Notes: a model not told the origin generated them from the letters alone. Counted from the stretch's first letter, positions 10,538 through 20,430 are shown. The stretch is DNA of 64,000 nucleotides from Pelomonas cellulosilytica (GCF_021353265.1 NZ_JAJTWU010000001.1:310001-374000), one strand, 5' to 3'. Numbers and translations are program-made.

Positions 10538-11964
10538 CACGCCTGTCCTTTCGCTTCGACCAGCCAGGCCGGCGCATCCTGCAGCGCGACGGGGCGCAGG
10601 AAGCGCTCCATCGCCGCATAGCCGACGCTGGTGGTGAGGGCGTTCGTCGTCGACGGCCACGGGCCGCCGTGCTGCTGGGCCGCCGTCACGGCGACGCCGG
10701 TCGGCACGCCGCCGAACAGCACGCGGCCGGCGATGCCTTGCGCGGTGCGGACGAGCGCGCGGTTGTCGGGTGTGTCGGCATCGGCGCCCCACAGCGTCAC
10801 GGTCAACGTGCCTTGCACGGCCTGCAGCACCTGCAGCGTCTGCGCCAGGTCGCGTACGGTGACGACGAGAGCGCTGGGGCCGAAGACTTCCTCGTGCAGC
10901 ACTTCGTCGGCCAGGAAGGTCGTGGCGTCGGTCGCGAACAGGTGCGCGCCGGGCGCCGCCTCGCGGGCGGGCAGCGCCAGCAGCGACTTCACGCCGTTGC
11001 GGCCATGCAGCCGCGCAACGCCTGCGTTGAAGCCGGCGCGGATCCCGGCGTTCAGCATCGCGTGCGGGTTGGCCGCAGCGAGGCCTTCGGCCAGTTGCTT
11101 GACGAAGGTCTGGCCGGCCTCGTCGTCGCGCACGATGATGATGCCGGGGCTGGTGCAGAACTGGCCGCAGCCCAGCGTGATGCTGCCGGCCAGCTGCGCG
11201 GCTAGCGCGCTGCCCTGCGCGGCCAGCGCGTCGGGTAGCACGACCAGCGGATTGACGGAGCCCAGTTCGCCGTAGAACGGGATGGGCCGCGGCCGGGCGT
11301 TGGCCTCCTTCCACAGCGCGACGCCGCCGCGCACGCTGCCGGTGAAGGTGGCCGCAGCGATGGCCGGGTCGCGCACCAGCGCCACGCCAACGGGGATGCC
11401 GGCGCCTTCCACCATCTGCAGCACGCCGGCAGGCAGGCCCAGTGCTGCGATGCAGCCGCGCGCCAGCTCGAACACCGCGCGCGACAGCCCCGGGTGGCCC
11501 GGGTGCGCCTTGACGACGACCGGGCAGCCGGCGGCGAGAGCCGAGGCCGTGTCGCCGCCCAGCACACTGAATGCGAACGGGAAGTTGCTGGCGGAGAAAT
11601 TGGCGACCGGGCCGACCGGCACGGCCACGCGGGTCAGGTGCGGCCGGCCGACCGGTGGCGCGCCGGGCACGGCCGGGTCGTCCTGCACGGGCTGAGCTTC
11701 GCCGGTCTCGATGCGCTCGGCAAAACCGCGCAGCTGGAAGCTGGTGCGGTCCAGCTCGCCGTTGAGGCGGGCGGCGCCGAGGTGGGTTTCCTCGTCGGCC
11801 AGCGCAACGAGGGCGTTGCGCTGCGATTCGAGTGCGCTGGCCAGTGCGCGCAGAAGCGTGGCGCGGACGGCGATGGGCGTGGCGGCCCACAGGGGTGCGG
11901 CATCGGCAGCCGCCTGGGCGGCGACGCGGATCTGGTCGGGGGTGCTGTCGGTCAGGATGGTCAT
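10537..11964 (-). CDS. Alpha-ketoglutaric semialdehyde (2,5-dioxovalerate) dehydrogenase
   Basis: This 475-residue NAD(P)+-dependent aldehyde dehydrogenase has the catalytic Cys in GCGQFCTSPG (C270) and the general-base Glu in YGELGSVNP (E233). It also has the cofactor segment VVVKAHPGHPG. The ELGSVNP and FPFAFSVLGGD stretches are typical of the 2,5-dioxovalerate dehydrogenase group, which oxidises alpha-ketoglutaric semialdehyde to 2-oxoglutarate. This is the last step of oxidative pentose and hexarate pathways. It lies 4 nt after the GH10 xylanase and overlaps the dehydratase start, so the three are one transcription unit. Family assignment is firm. The place in the pathway follows from the neighbouring dehydratase and the distant FAH-family gene. 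Confidence 0.9.
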
Positions 11965-11968
11965 GGGG

Positions 11969-13123
11969 TCAGCGCGCGGGCATCGTGCGCAGCGCGTCGG
12001 CGATTGCCTGGCGCAGGGGTTTGGGTTGCAGCTGGTCGTCGTAGGGCAGGGCGCGCTTGGGCAGCTTGTCCTCGCGCGGCTCGAAGCCCTGCAGCCAGCT
12101 GTGCTGGTCGACGAGGCCCCAGCAAAGGAAGCGGTGCAGCCGCGGGGACGCGAGCGTCACGTCCAGCCAGTCGCGCGCTAGCGCCGCGCAGGCGGCGTCA
12201 CGCTGCACGATGTCGGCGGGCATGCCGCGGTCGTTGACGTCGAACTCGGTGATCAGTAGCTCCAGGTCCAGCGCCTGCACGTCGTCGAGGAAGCGGCGCC
12301 ACGTGACGGCGCATTCGGCGGGGTTGTCTTGCGGGGTGCCGGGCTTGGCCCAGGCGATGTGGCCCTGCAGGCCCAGCGCCTGCACAGGCGTGCCGCGGCG
12401 CTTGAGCTCGGCCAGCAGCCGGAGCACGCCAGCGCGGTGCCTGGCGCTGGTGGCACCCCAGCCCATGTAGTCGTTGTAGACGAGCTGGGCCCCGGGGGCA
12501 TGTTCTCGCGCCAGGCGGAAGGCCAGGTCGATCTGCTCGACGCCGCCCTTCTGGTCACCGCCAAAGGGTGTGCTGAAGACGTTGCGGTGCAGCTCGCCTG
12601 TCTCGGGCGAGACGGCCTCGTTGACGACGTCCCAGCTCTCGATGCGGTTGCCGAAATGGCCGCAGGTCGTGCGGATGTGCTCCTCGAGCACGCGGCGTGC
12701 CGCTTCACCGTCGCCGGCGCCGTAGTTCAGCGCATTGACCCATGCGGGCAGCCACTTGGGCTCCAGCCACAGCAGCGTGTGGCCGCGCAGCGCCATGCCG
12801 CGGCCCTCGGCCCAGGTGAACATCTCCTCGGCGGGCGCGAAGTTGTACGGCCGCGTCGGGTCGGGGCGCAGCTGCTGCCACTTGGTCTCGTTCTCGGCGA
12901 CGAGCACGCTGCATTCACGGCCGGTGAGCTCGCGGTAGGGCAGGTCGTGGAAGCGCGAGCGGCGGCCGAGGTTGCCCAGCGTGCTGCCGAAGCGCAGGCC
13001 CTTGGCGCGTGCGAGCTGGTCCAGCGTCGCGTTGGCCGGCGGCGTTGTCGCGCAACCGGCGAGGCCGAGGCCGCCAACTCCGGCGGCCAGGGCATGGGTG
13101 AAGTCGCGTCGGGTCAGGGCCAT
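11969..13123 (-). CDS. GH10 endo-1,4-beta-xylanase, Tat/lipoprotein signal
   Basis: The 384-residue protein has both GH10 catalytic motifs: acid/base E169 in WDVVNEA and nucleophile E293 in ITEFDVND. Its N-terminus, MALTRRDF followed by a hydrophobic stretch and LAGC, combines a twin-arginine motif with a lipobox at C24. It is therefore probably exported folded and lipid-anchored. The ATG at 13123 was preferred over an upstream in-frame TTG because it begins the signal directly. It is the first gene of the leftward operon, with a candidate LacI operator 26 nt upstream. It cuts the xylan backbone outside the cytoplasm, producing glucuronylated and plain xylo-oligosaccharides for the other island enzymes. 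Confidence 0.95.
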   Translation of the reverse strand: MALTRRDFTHALAAGVGGLGLAGCATTPPANATLDQLARAKGLRFGSTLGNLGRRSRFHDLPYRELTGRECSVLVAENETKWQQLRPDPTRPYNFAPAEEMFTWAEGRGMALRGHTLLWLEPKWLPAWVNALNYGAGDGEAARRVLEEHIRTTCGHFGNRIESWDVVNEAVSPETGELHRNVFSTPFGGDQKGGVEQIDLAFRLAREHAPGAQLVYNDYMGWGATSARHRAGVLRLLAELKRRGTPVQALGLQGHIAWAKPGTPQDNPAECAVTWRRFLDDVQALDLELLITEFDVNDRGMPADIVQRDAACAALARDWLDVTLASPRLHRFLCWGLVDQHSWLQGFEPREDKLPKRALPYDDQLQPKPLRQAIADALRTMPAR

Positions 13124-13149
13124 GGGCGGTCGACAGAGCGGTATCAAAT

Positions 13150-13163
13150 TGGTATCGCTATCA
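13150..13163. promoter_or_regulatory. Candidate LacI-family operator 1 (GH10 / GH115 divergent region)
   Basis: TGGTATCGCTATCA is an imperfect palindrome (10 of 14 positions self-complementary) around the CG centre typical of LacI-family sites. It lies 26 nt before the GH10 start on the minus strand and 96 nt before the GH115 start on the plus strand, in an unusually AT-rich stretch. It resembles four other sites in the window. Confidence 0.6.
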
Positions 13164-13259
13164 TAAAATTTGGTTCGCCCGCCGAACTTAGTGGTTTCCC
13201 AGGGGGATGGCGAATCATATCCCGCTAGACTGAAAATGTTCGCGCAACCATTTCACCCT

Positions 13260-15869
13260 ATGAACTTTGTATCTGTGGCCGGCGTCCGCCAGGCGTTGTC
13301 AGGCCGTGGCCGCCTGGCCTTGCTCGTGCTGCTTTCCACCTTCGGCGCCACCGCCTGGGCGTGCACGACACCGGCGTCTGTCTGCGAGCGCGACGGGGCT
13401 GGCAGCTTCGGCCTCGTGCGGGCCGGCCAGCCGGCCGCGGTCATCGTCGAGGCGGGTGCAGACCCGGCGCTGCGGCATGTGGGGCGCAGCTTCGCGGCAG
13501 ACCTGGAGCGCGTCTCCGGCCGCCCGGCAGCGCTGCGCGACAACGTGCAGAGCGCCGCCGCGCGCGAGGTTGTGCTGATCGGCCAGCTGGGCCGCAGCCC
13601 GGCCGTGGACGGCCTGCTGAAGAGCGGCAAGCTGAAGGCGGCCGACCTGAAGGGACAGTGGGAGGCGTTCCGCCAAGCCGTGGTGGACAAGCCCTTCCCG
13701 GGCGTGGACCGCGCGTTGGTCATCGTCGGCTCGGACCGGCGCGGCGCCGTCTTCGGCGCCTACGACCTGTCGGCCCGCATCGGCGTGAGCCCCTGGCAAT
13801 GGTGGGCCGACGTGCCGGCCGCGCGCCGGGCGGACGTGTTCGTCACGGCGGGTGCGCGTGACGACCGCCCGGGCGTCAAGTACCGCGGCATTTTCATCAA
13901 CGACGAGGCGCCCGCGCTCAGCACGTGGGCGGGCACCAAGTTCGGCGGTACGAATGCGGCCTTCTACGAGCATGTCTTCGAGCTGCTGCTGCGTATGAAG
14001 GCCAACTACCTGTGGCCGGCGATGTGGCCGCCGCGCGCGTTCAACGCCGACGACCCGAAGAACATGGTGTTGGCCGATGAGATGGGTATCGTCATGGGCA
14101 CGTCGCACCATGAGCCACTGATGCGCGCGCACGACGAATGGGCGCGCTTCAAGGGCAAGGCGTGGGACTACACGAAGAACGCCGAGCAATTGCGCGAGTT
14201 CTGGCGCGGCGGCATCCAGCGCATGATGGGCCGACCCGATGGCTCTGCCTTCGACAGCCTGGTGACCATCGGCATGCGTGGTGACGGCGACGAGCCGATG
14301 AGCGAGGGCACGGCCATCGGCCTGCTGGAAGGCATCGTCAAGGACCAGCGCCAGATCATTGCCGACGTGACGAAGCAGCCCGCCGACAAGACGCCGCAGA
14401 TGTGGGCGCTCTACAAGGAAGTGCAGGACTACTACGACAAGGGCATGAAGGTGCCCGACGATGTGCTGCTGCTGTTCTGCGACGACAACTGGGGCCAGAT
14501 CCGCCGCCTGCCCCAGCCAGGGGCCAAGCGCCTGGGAGGCTACGGCATCTACTACCACTTCGACTACGTCGGCGGGCCGCGCAACTACAAGTGGCTCAAC
14601 ACCAACCAGATCGAGAAGACCTGGCAGCAAATGAACCTGGCGCACGCCCATGGCGCCGATGCGCTGTGGATCGTCAACGTCGGCGACATCAAGCCGATGG
14701 AGTACCCCATCAGCTTCTTCCTCGACATGGCCTGGCAGCCCGAGCGCATGACGCTGGCCCAGCTCGCTGCCTACCCGAAGGACTGGGCGACGCTGACCTT
14801 CGGTGCCGCGCAGGCCGCCGAGATCGCCGACATCGTGACGCGCTACAGCCAGTACGCCGCGCGGCGCAAGCCCGAGTTGGTGGACGAGCGCAGCTTCGCC
14901 CTCGGCACGGCCACGGCCGACGCGCTGCCCGGCGGCGACTTCGGCCGCCGCGTGGCCGAATGGGAGGCGCTGGAGGCGCGCGTCGCGCATGTCAAGGTCA
15001 CGCTGCGGCCTGAGCAGCGGGACGCCTATTTCCAGCTCGTCGAGCATCCGGTGCTTGCACTGGCCAACCTCTACCGCCTGTACTACGCGGTGGCCTGGAA
15101 CCGCCAGCTGGCCAAGGCCGGCGACCCGCGCGCCAACGTCTTCGCCGAGCGGGCCGAGGCCGCCTTCGCGCGTGACCAGGCGCTGTCGGACCAGTACCAC
15201 ACCATCGCCAACGGCAAGTGGGCCGGCATGATGCTGCAGACCCACATCGGTTACACGAGCTGGCAGCAGCCCGACCGGAACACCATGCCCGCCGTGCAGC
15301 GCGTGACTGGCACCGCGCCCGACGCCGCGGCGGTGGACCAGCAACTGGCGCGCGGCGCGGCGCCGCTGCCGTCGGGCACCGTCGTGCTGGAGGCCCCGCA
15401 GTTCAGCCGCGCCGTCAACGGCCGGGGCCTCACGTGGGCGCCCATCCCCAACCTCGGCCAGAGCCTGGGTGCCGTCGCGGCGCTGCCGCAGGGCCGGCCG
15501 GCGACGACGCTGGCCGATGGCGTGCGGCTGGAGTACGACGTGGAGCTGCCGTCCGGTGGCGAGCTGAACCTGGCGGCCGTCATGGTGCCGACGCTGGACA
15601 CCCGCAGTGCCGGCGGCCTGCGCCTGGCCGTGGGCCTGGACGACCTGCCTCCGCAGGAACTCAAGCTTAGCCTGCAGCCCACCCCCGGCGCCGAGCGCCG
15701 CCGCGAGGAACGCGACTGGGCGCGTGCCGTTATCGACAACCAGTTCAAGCTGTCGGCCCGCTTCGCCGACGTGAAGCCCGGCCGCCACGTCGTGAAGGTC
15801 TGGCGCCTGGACGACAACGCCGTGCTGCAGCGGCTGGAGCTGGGCGTCGAGGCGCCGGCCACGCCCTGA
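13260..15869 (+). CDS. GH115 xylan alpha-1,2-glucuronidase
   Basis: The 869-residue protein has the GH115 layout: an N-terminal alpha/beta domain, a TIM barrel and C-terminal helical and beta domains. Diagnostic stretches include GIFINDEAPAL, ANYLWPAMWPP, MGTSHHEPL, LLFCDDNWGQIR and WIVNVGDIKPMEYP. The family removes 4-O-methyl-glucuronic acid from internal residues of intact xylan, unlike GH67, which acts on oligomer ends. A signal peptide ends near AWA|CTT, indicating export. The start at 13260 is chosen for the signal peptide; an in-frame ATG at 13236 is the alternative and neither has a strong ribosome-binding site. It heads the rightward set that includes the DUF1593 and GH8 genes. Confidence 0.92.
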   Translation: MNFVSVAGVRQALSGRGRLALLVLLSTFGATAWACTTPASVCERDGAGSFGLVRAGQPAAVIVEAGADPALRHVGRSFAADLERVSGRPAALRDNVQSAAAREVVLIGQLGRSPAVDGLLKSGKLKAADLKGQWEAFRQAVVDKPFPGVDRALVIVGSDRRGAVFGAYDLSARIGVSPWQWWADVPAARRADVFVTAGARDDRPGVKYRGIFINDEAPALSTWAGTKFGGTNAAFYEHVFELLLRMKANYLWPAMWPPRAFNADDPKNMVLADEMGIVMGTSHHEPLMRAHDEWARFKGKAWDYTKNAEQLREFWRGGIQRMMGRPDGSAFDSLVTIGMRGDGDEPMSEGTAIGLLEGIVKDQRQIIADVTKQPADKTPQMWALYKEVQDYYDKGMKVPDDVLLLFCDDNWGQIRRLPQPGAKRLGGYGIYYHFDYVGGPRNYKWLNTNQIEKTWQQMNLAHAHGADALWIVNVGDIKPMEYPISFFLDMAWQPERMTLAQLAAYPKDWATLTFGAAQAAEIADIVTRYSQYAARRKPELVDERSFALGTATADALPGGDFGRRVAEWEALEARVAHVKVTLRPEQRDAYFQLVEHPVLALANLYRLYYAVAWNRQLAKAGDPRANVFAERAEAAFARDQALSDQYHTIANGKWAGMMLQTHIGYTSWQQPDRNTMPAVQRVTGTAPDAAAVDQQLARGAAPLPSGTVVLEAPQFSRAVNGRGLTWAPIPNLGQSLGAVAALPQGRPATTLADGVRLEYDVELPSGGELNLAAVMVPTLDTRSAGGLRLAVGLDDLPPQELKLSLQPTPGAERRREERDWARAVIDNQFKLSARFADVKPGRHVVKVWRLDDNAVLQRLELGVEAPATP

Positions 15870-15914
15870 CACCTGGCTTGACGTCCTTCCGCCCGACACG
15901 CAGGAGACCGAGCG

Positions 15915-17372
15915 ATGACGATTCGAACGACGGGCGTCCGCTGGCTGCTGCTGATCGGGCTGTCGTGGGGTGAGCTGCCCGCGCCGGCCGCCGAGCCTCC
16001 GGCGCGCGAGCGTGCCCGGCTCATCGTGCTGACCGATGTCGAGAACGAACCGGACGACACGCAGTCCCTCGTGCGGCTGCTGCTGTACGCCAACGACATC
16101 GAGCTCCAGGGCCTGGTGGCTACCACGTCGGTGCACATGAAGGACGCCATTCATCCGGCGTCCATCGAGCGCGTCATCGACCGCTATGCGCAAGTGCTGC
16201 CGCGGCTTCGCCAGCATGACCGGGCCTACCCCAGTGCCGCCGCGTTGCGCGCCCTCGTGCGGTCGGGGCAGCCAGCCTACGGCATGGCCGCGGTGGGCGA
16301 GGGGCGGGACACGCCCGGCTCCCGGCTGATCCTGCAGGCGCTCGCCAGCCCCGACCCGCGCCCGCTGTGGGTGGCCGTCTGGGGTGGCGCCAACACGCTG
16401 GCCCAGGCGCTGTCGACGCTGGCCGCGCAGCGCGAGCCGGCCGAGCTGGCCCGCTTCATCGCCAGGTTGCGCATCTACACGATCTCTGACCAGGACGACA
16501 GCGGCGCCTGGCTGCGCCGCCGCTTCCCCGAGCTGTTCTACATCGTCAGTCCCGGCGGCTACGGCAATGCGATTTGGGGCGGCATCAACCAGCCCGTGCC
16601 CGGCATCGACAACAGCCGCGTCAGCAACGCCTGGCTGGCGCGTCACATCCAGCAGGGCCACGGGCCGCTCGGCGCCGCCTACCCGGACGTCGCCTACGGC
16701 ATGGAGGGCGACACACCCAGCTTCCTGGGCCTTATCCCCAACGGTCTGAACGCTCCCGAGAACCCTGACTGGGGCGGCTGGGGTGGCCGCTACGAGCGCT
16801 ACACGCCGCGGCTGGAAGACACCGACCCGCAGGGCTTCACCGGCGGCGTGCAGGTCGAGGCCGAGACCCGGCCGATCTGGACCAACGCGAAGGACCGCTA
16901 CCGCCCGTTTGTCGAGGCGGAGTTCGGCCGTGCGGTGAAACCGTCCGAGCAGGTCTTCGAAGACGCTAAGGTGACGCTCTGGCGTTGGCGCGACGATTTC
17001 CAGAACGACTTCGCCGCCCGTATCGGCTGGACGACGCAGCCCGTCGACCGCGCCAACCATCCGCCCGACGTGCGGCTCGCGCAGCCCGACCGGCTCACGG
17101 TGGCCGGCGGCAGCTGGGTGGAGCTGGACGCCCGCGCCAGCCGTGACCCTGATGGCGACAGCCTCAGCTTCCTGTGGTTCCACTACCCCGAGGCCGGCAG
17201 CTGGAAGACGGCGCTCCCGCTGGGCACCGAGAACCTGGCCCGCATCCGCTTTCAGGCGCCAGCGGTCACCAAGACCGAGACGGCCCACATCATCCTGCGC
17301 GTCACCGACAAGGGCAGCCCGGCGCTGTCGCGATACCGGCGCATCATCCTCACGATCACGCCCGGCGGTTGA
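15915..17372 (+). CDS. DUF1593 protein (nucleoside-hydrolase-like, Sde182 type), secreted
   Basis: The 485-residue protein has a signal peptide (MTIRTTGVRWLLLIGL...APAAE), then a nucleoside-hydrolase-like domain with the Asp-rich motif LTDVENEPDDTQS near residue 40. A C-terminal Ig/PKD-like beta domain (from about residue 380, ELDARASRDPDGD) follows. This combination is the DUF1593/Sde182 family, members of which were described as cellulose-binding proteins of unknown activity. AGGAG precedes the ATG by about 9 nt, and the gene lies 45 nt after GH115 and 34 nt before GH8. The position suggests a role in xylan or side-chain breakdown, perhaps as an N- or O-glycosidase. No substrate is known to me. 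Confidence 0.85.
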   Translation: MTIRTTGVRWLLLIGLSWGELPAPAAEPPARERARLIVLTDVENEPDDTQSLVRLLLYANDIELQGLVATTSVHMKDAIHPASIERVIDRYAQVLPRLRQHDRAYPSAAALRALVRSGQPAYGMAAVGEGRDTPGSRLILQALASPDPRPLWVAVWGGANTLAQALSTLAAQREPAELARFIARLRIYTISDQDDSGAWLRRRFPELFYIVSPGGYGNAIWGGINQPVPGIDNSRVSNAWLARHIQQGHGPLGAAYPDVAYGMEGDTPSFLGLIPNGLNAPENPDWGGWGGRYERYTPRLEDTDPQGFTGGVQVEAETRPIWTNAKDRYRPFVEAEFGRAVKPSEQVFEDAKVTLWRWRDDFQNDFAARIGWTTQPVDRANHPPDVRLAQPDRLTVAGGSWVELDARASRDPDGDSLSFLWFHYPEAGSWKTALPLGTENLARIRFQAPAVTKTETAHIILRVTDKGSPALSRYRRIILTITPGG

Positions 17373-17406
17373 CCCGGGCCTGTCCCTTCCCCTCGCCCCG
17401 ACTCCG

Positions 17407-18696
17407 ATGAAGTTCCACCGCTGGACGGCGCTGCCGTCGATCCTCCTTGTGGCCTGCACCCTCGCTCGGGCCGACGCGACGCCCGTGCCCGCGACGCCTG
17501 GCGCGGCGGCATCGGCAGCGTCGGTGCCCGCGGCCTATCGCAACCTGCTGCGCGAGATCCGCCCGGACATCACCGAGGCCGACATCAGCGCCAAGCTGGC
17601 GCGTTACTGGCAATCGCTGTTCGAGGGCGACGCGCAGCACCGCATCGTCTACGCCGCCGCGCCCACGCCGCACGGCCCGGCGAGCTATGTGCTGGACGTC
17701 GGCAACGCCGACGTGCGCAGCGAAGGCATGTCCTACGGAATGATGGTGGCCGTGCAGATGGGCCGCAAGGCCGAGTTCGACGCGCTGTGGAACTGGGCCT
17801 ACACGCACATGCGCTACGCCTCTGGGCCGCGCCAGGGCTACTTCCGCTGGCAGTGCAAGCCGGCCGGCTGCGCCGATTTCGGCAGGGACGCCGTGCCCGC
17901 GTCTGACGGTGAGGAGTACATCGCCACCGCGCTCCTCATGGCCGCGGGCCGCTGGGGCAACGGCGCCGGCATCTATGACTACGAGGCCCAGGCGAACGCC
18001 GTCCTCGACACGATGCTGCACAAGGAGGACATGAACGGCGGCATCCGCGATGGCGTGCGCAATATGTTCTCGCGCGAGCACGGGCAAGTCGTCTTCGTGC
18101 CCATCGGCCGCGCGGCGGACTTCAGCGACCCGTCCTACCACCTGCCGGCCTTCTATGAGCTGTGGGCCCGACGTGCCAGGGGCTGGCAGGGCCGCCAGGC
18201 CGAGGACCGTGCGCGCTGGGCCGAGATCGCCGCGATCAGCCGCCGCTACTTCACGCAGTCGTCGCACCCGAGGACCGGTCTGACGCCCGACTACGCCGAG
18301 TTCGACGGCCGCCCCAAGGTGCTCGAGGGCCACGAGGACTTCCGCTACGACGCCTTCCGCACGGCCGTGAACTGGAGCGTGGACCAGGCGTGGTGGGGCC
18401 GCAACCCGGCGGCGGCCGACCTCAGCCGCAAGCTGCTGACCTTCTTCGCCGGCCAGCCGCGGCAACCCTATGGCCACCTCTACACCGTGGACGGCAAGCC
18501 GCTGAACGACGAGCCCAGCAAGGGGCTGGTGGCCAGCAATGGCGTTGCCGCTCTGCTCGTCGACAAGGCGCTGGCCGAGCGCTTCGTCAACGAAGCCTGG
18601 GCCCAGGAGCCGCCGGCCGGCCAGTGGCGCTACTACGACGGGCTGCTGCAGTTCATGGGGCTGATGCACATGACGGGGCAGTTCAGGGCCTGGTGA
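17407..18696 (+). CDS. GH8 reducing-end xylose-releasing exo-oligoxylanase (Rex), putative lipoprotein
   Basis: The 429-residue protein belongs to GH8. The general acid lies in RSEGMSYGM (E106), the substrate-binding Asp in ASDGEEY (D167) and the probable base in TPDYAEFDG (D295). This order matches Rex enzymes, which remove single xylose units from the reducing end of xylo-oligosaccharides. The N-terminus has a short hydrophobic segment ending in LLVAC, a plausible lipobox at C17. The ATG at 17407 is taken as the start because the longer frame overlaps the previous gene. GH8 also contains endoglucanases and chitosanases; the xylan neighbours decide for Rex. Confidence 0.9.
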   Translation: MKFHRWTALPSILLVACTLARADATPVPATPGAAASAASVPAAYRNLLREIRPDITEADISAKLARYWQSLFEGDAQHRIVYAAAPTPHGPASYVLDVGNADVRSEGMSYGMMVAVQMGRKAEFDALWNWAYTHMRYASGPRQGYFRWQCKPAGCADFGRDAVPASDGEEYIATALLMAAGRWGNGAGIYDYEAQANAVLDTMLHKEDMNGGIRDGVRNMFSREHGQVVFVPIGRAADFSDPSYHLPAFYELWARRARGWQGRQAEDRARWAEIAAISRRYFTQSSHPRTGLTPDYAEFDGRPKVLEGHEDFRYDAFRTAVNWSVDQAWWGRNPAAADLSRKLLTFFAGQPRQPYGHLYTVDGKPLNDEPSKGLVASNGVAALLVDKALAERFVNEAWAQEPPAGQWRYYDGLLQFMGLMHMTGQFRAW

Positions 18697-18820
18697 GCCG
18701 CAAGGCGCCGCCTCGTCGCGGCATGCAGCGGCGGCTCGCGTCGGGAGCTTCCGGCGACAAGCACAATGGCCGCATGGCGAGCGCATTCGAGCAGGGCAAC
18801 GGAGCAGGCGGGACGGTGCC

Positions 18821-20356
18821 GTGCCGCTGACCGACGCCGTCTCCCGCCTGCCCAAATCGCGCCTGAACCGGGCGCTGGTGGGATCGTTGCTGGTCCATGG
18901 GCTGCTGCTGAGCCTGACCTTCGGCGGCCAGGGCTTCAAGCTGCCGGAGTGGACGCCGCCGTGGCAGGCGGCGCCGATCGAGCCCGACCTACACGTCGTG
19001 CTGCAGCCGGTGCCGGAATCCCTGTCGCCGCCTGAGCCCGACAACCCGGCCGCGATGGTGGCGCCGCGACCGTCCACCGTGGCCGATGACGACGCGGAGG
19101 TCGAGCAGGCGCCCGTCGCCGGCCTGCCGTTGATGACGGTGGAGCGCAGCTCGGCGCACTGGCAGGTGCCCGCGGCGTCCGCTCCGCAGGACGCGGCCGT
19201 GGCCGCGTTGCCGGCCGCGTCGGCACCGGCGGTCGAGCGGCTGCGGCGCCTTCGTGATGAGCCGAGCCCGCGCAACGATGCGCGGGCCCGTGAGCGCGAC
19301 AACGAGAAGGCGCTGGCCGAGCTGGAGGACGCCCGCCAGGCCATGACGCCGGTGGCGCCCGTCGCACGGTTGTCCGCCGCGTCGGCGCCTGCCGTCGAAG
19401 CCGTGCGGCGCGCGGGCGAATCGCTGCGCATCCGTGGCGAGCGTGCGAAGGCCGACCGCGGTGACGAGCTGGCGCAGCTGGACCGCGCGCGCCAGGCGAT
19501 GACGCCGGTCGTCGCCGTGGCCACGCTGTCGGCCGCGTCGGCGCCCGAGCCGGAAGCGCTGCGCCGCACCGCCGATCAGCTGCGCCCGCGCAGCGAGTCG
19601 CGCAGCGCCGAGCTGGCCCAGCTCGATGGCGTCCGCCAGGTCGCCCAGCAACGTGTGCAGCAGTTGCAGGAGCTGCGCCAGGCGGCCGAGCGACAGGAGC
19701 TGGCCCGGCAGGAGGCCGCTCGCCAGGACGCAGCACGGCAGGAAGCGGCCCGCCAGGAGGCCGCCCGCCAGCAGGCTGCTCAGGCCGAAGCGGCGAAGCT
19801 GGAGGTCGAGCGACGCGAGGCGGCCCGCGTGGCCGGGCTGAAGCAGGAGGGCCTGCGGCTGGAGGCAGCGCGGCTGGCAGCCGCCCAGGCACAGGCGCAG
19901 GCCGAGAACGAGCAGCGCGAGGCGCGCCTGCGCGCCATCGGCCGCCAGCTGGACGAAGAGGCCGCCCGTCGCGATGCCGAGCGCCAGCGCCCCGACTGGA
20001 CGCCGGCGCGCCGCGGCCGGCTCTACAGCCGCACCGATGCCAACGCCGAGCTTGCGCATTACGGCGAGCTGTGGGCGCGCAAGATCCAGTTCAACCAGAC
20101 CTTCGACCTGGTCCGCGACGCCGTAGCCCAGCCCCACACCGACCCCATCGTCACTGTGGCCGTGCGCAGCAACGGCTCGGTGGAGGCCATCACCTTCGTG
20201 CGCTCCAGCGGCGTGCCGGCGCTGGACGAGGCCATCCGCCGCGTCGTGCACAGCCAGGAAAACTACCCGGCTTTCCCGGCGGCCCTGCAGCGCGATTTCG
20301 ATGTCGTTGAGATCCGCCGTACTTGGCGCTTCGATATCTCCATCCGCCTGGACTGA
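18821..20356 (+). CDS. TonB-family protein with long Ala/Glu/Arg-rich periplasmic linker
   Basis: The 511-residue protein has one N-terminal membrane helix (about residues 17-37, ALVGSLLVHGLLLSLTF), as in TonB and TolA. A very long charged linker follows, with a strongly helical Q-E-A-A-R stretch at about 270-385 that is TolA-like. The C-terminal domain ends in ALDEAIRRVV, NYPAFP and VVEIRRTWRF, typical of TonB. Three repeats of the type (V/A)A-x-L-(S/P)AASAP followed by E-x-(V/L)-R-R lie in the linker. The GTG start is preceded by GGAG. It lies 124 nt after GH8, so it may energise an outer-membrane receptor for oligosaccharides, but no receptor gene is in the window and co-transcription is unproven. 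Confidence 0.8.
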   Translation: MPLTDAVSRLPKSRLNRALVGSLLVHGLLLSLTFGGQGFKLPEWTPPWQAAPIEPDLHVVLQPVPESLSPPEPDNPAAMVAPRPSTVADDDAEVEQAPVAGLPLMTVERSSAHWQVPAASAPQDAAVAALPAASAPAVERLRRLRDEPSPRNDARARERDNEKALAELEDARQAMTPVAPVARLSAASAPAVEAVRRAGESLRIRGERAKADRGDELAQLDRARQAMTPVVAVATLSAASAPEPEALRRTADQLRPRSESRSAELAQLDGVRQVAQQRVQQLQELRQAAERQELARQEAARQDAARQEAARQEAARQQAAQAEAAKLEVERREAARVAGLKQEGLRLEAARLAAAQAQAQAENEQREARLRAIGRQLDEEAARRDAERQRPDWTPARRGRLYSRTDANAELAHYGELWARKIQFNQTFDLVRDAVAQPHTDPIVTVAVRSNGSVEAITFVRSSGVPALDEAIRRVVHSQENYPAFPAALQRDFDVVEIRRTWRFDISIRLD

Positions 20357-20430
20357 CGCGGGCCGGCGTCCTACACGCGACGGCGGTGCGGCGCCGCAAG
20401 GTCGGGCTTTTCCACCATCAGGAGCCCGCC

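Noticed and set aside
13299-17459. Antisense open frame of 1386 codons opposite GH115, DUF1593 and the GH8 start
   Set aside because: It lies opposite recognised enzymes with intact active sites and its own product is Arg/Gly/His-rich noise.
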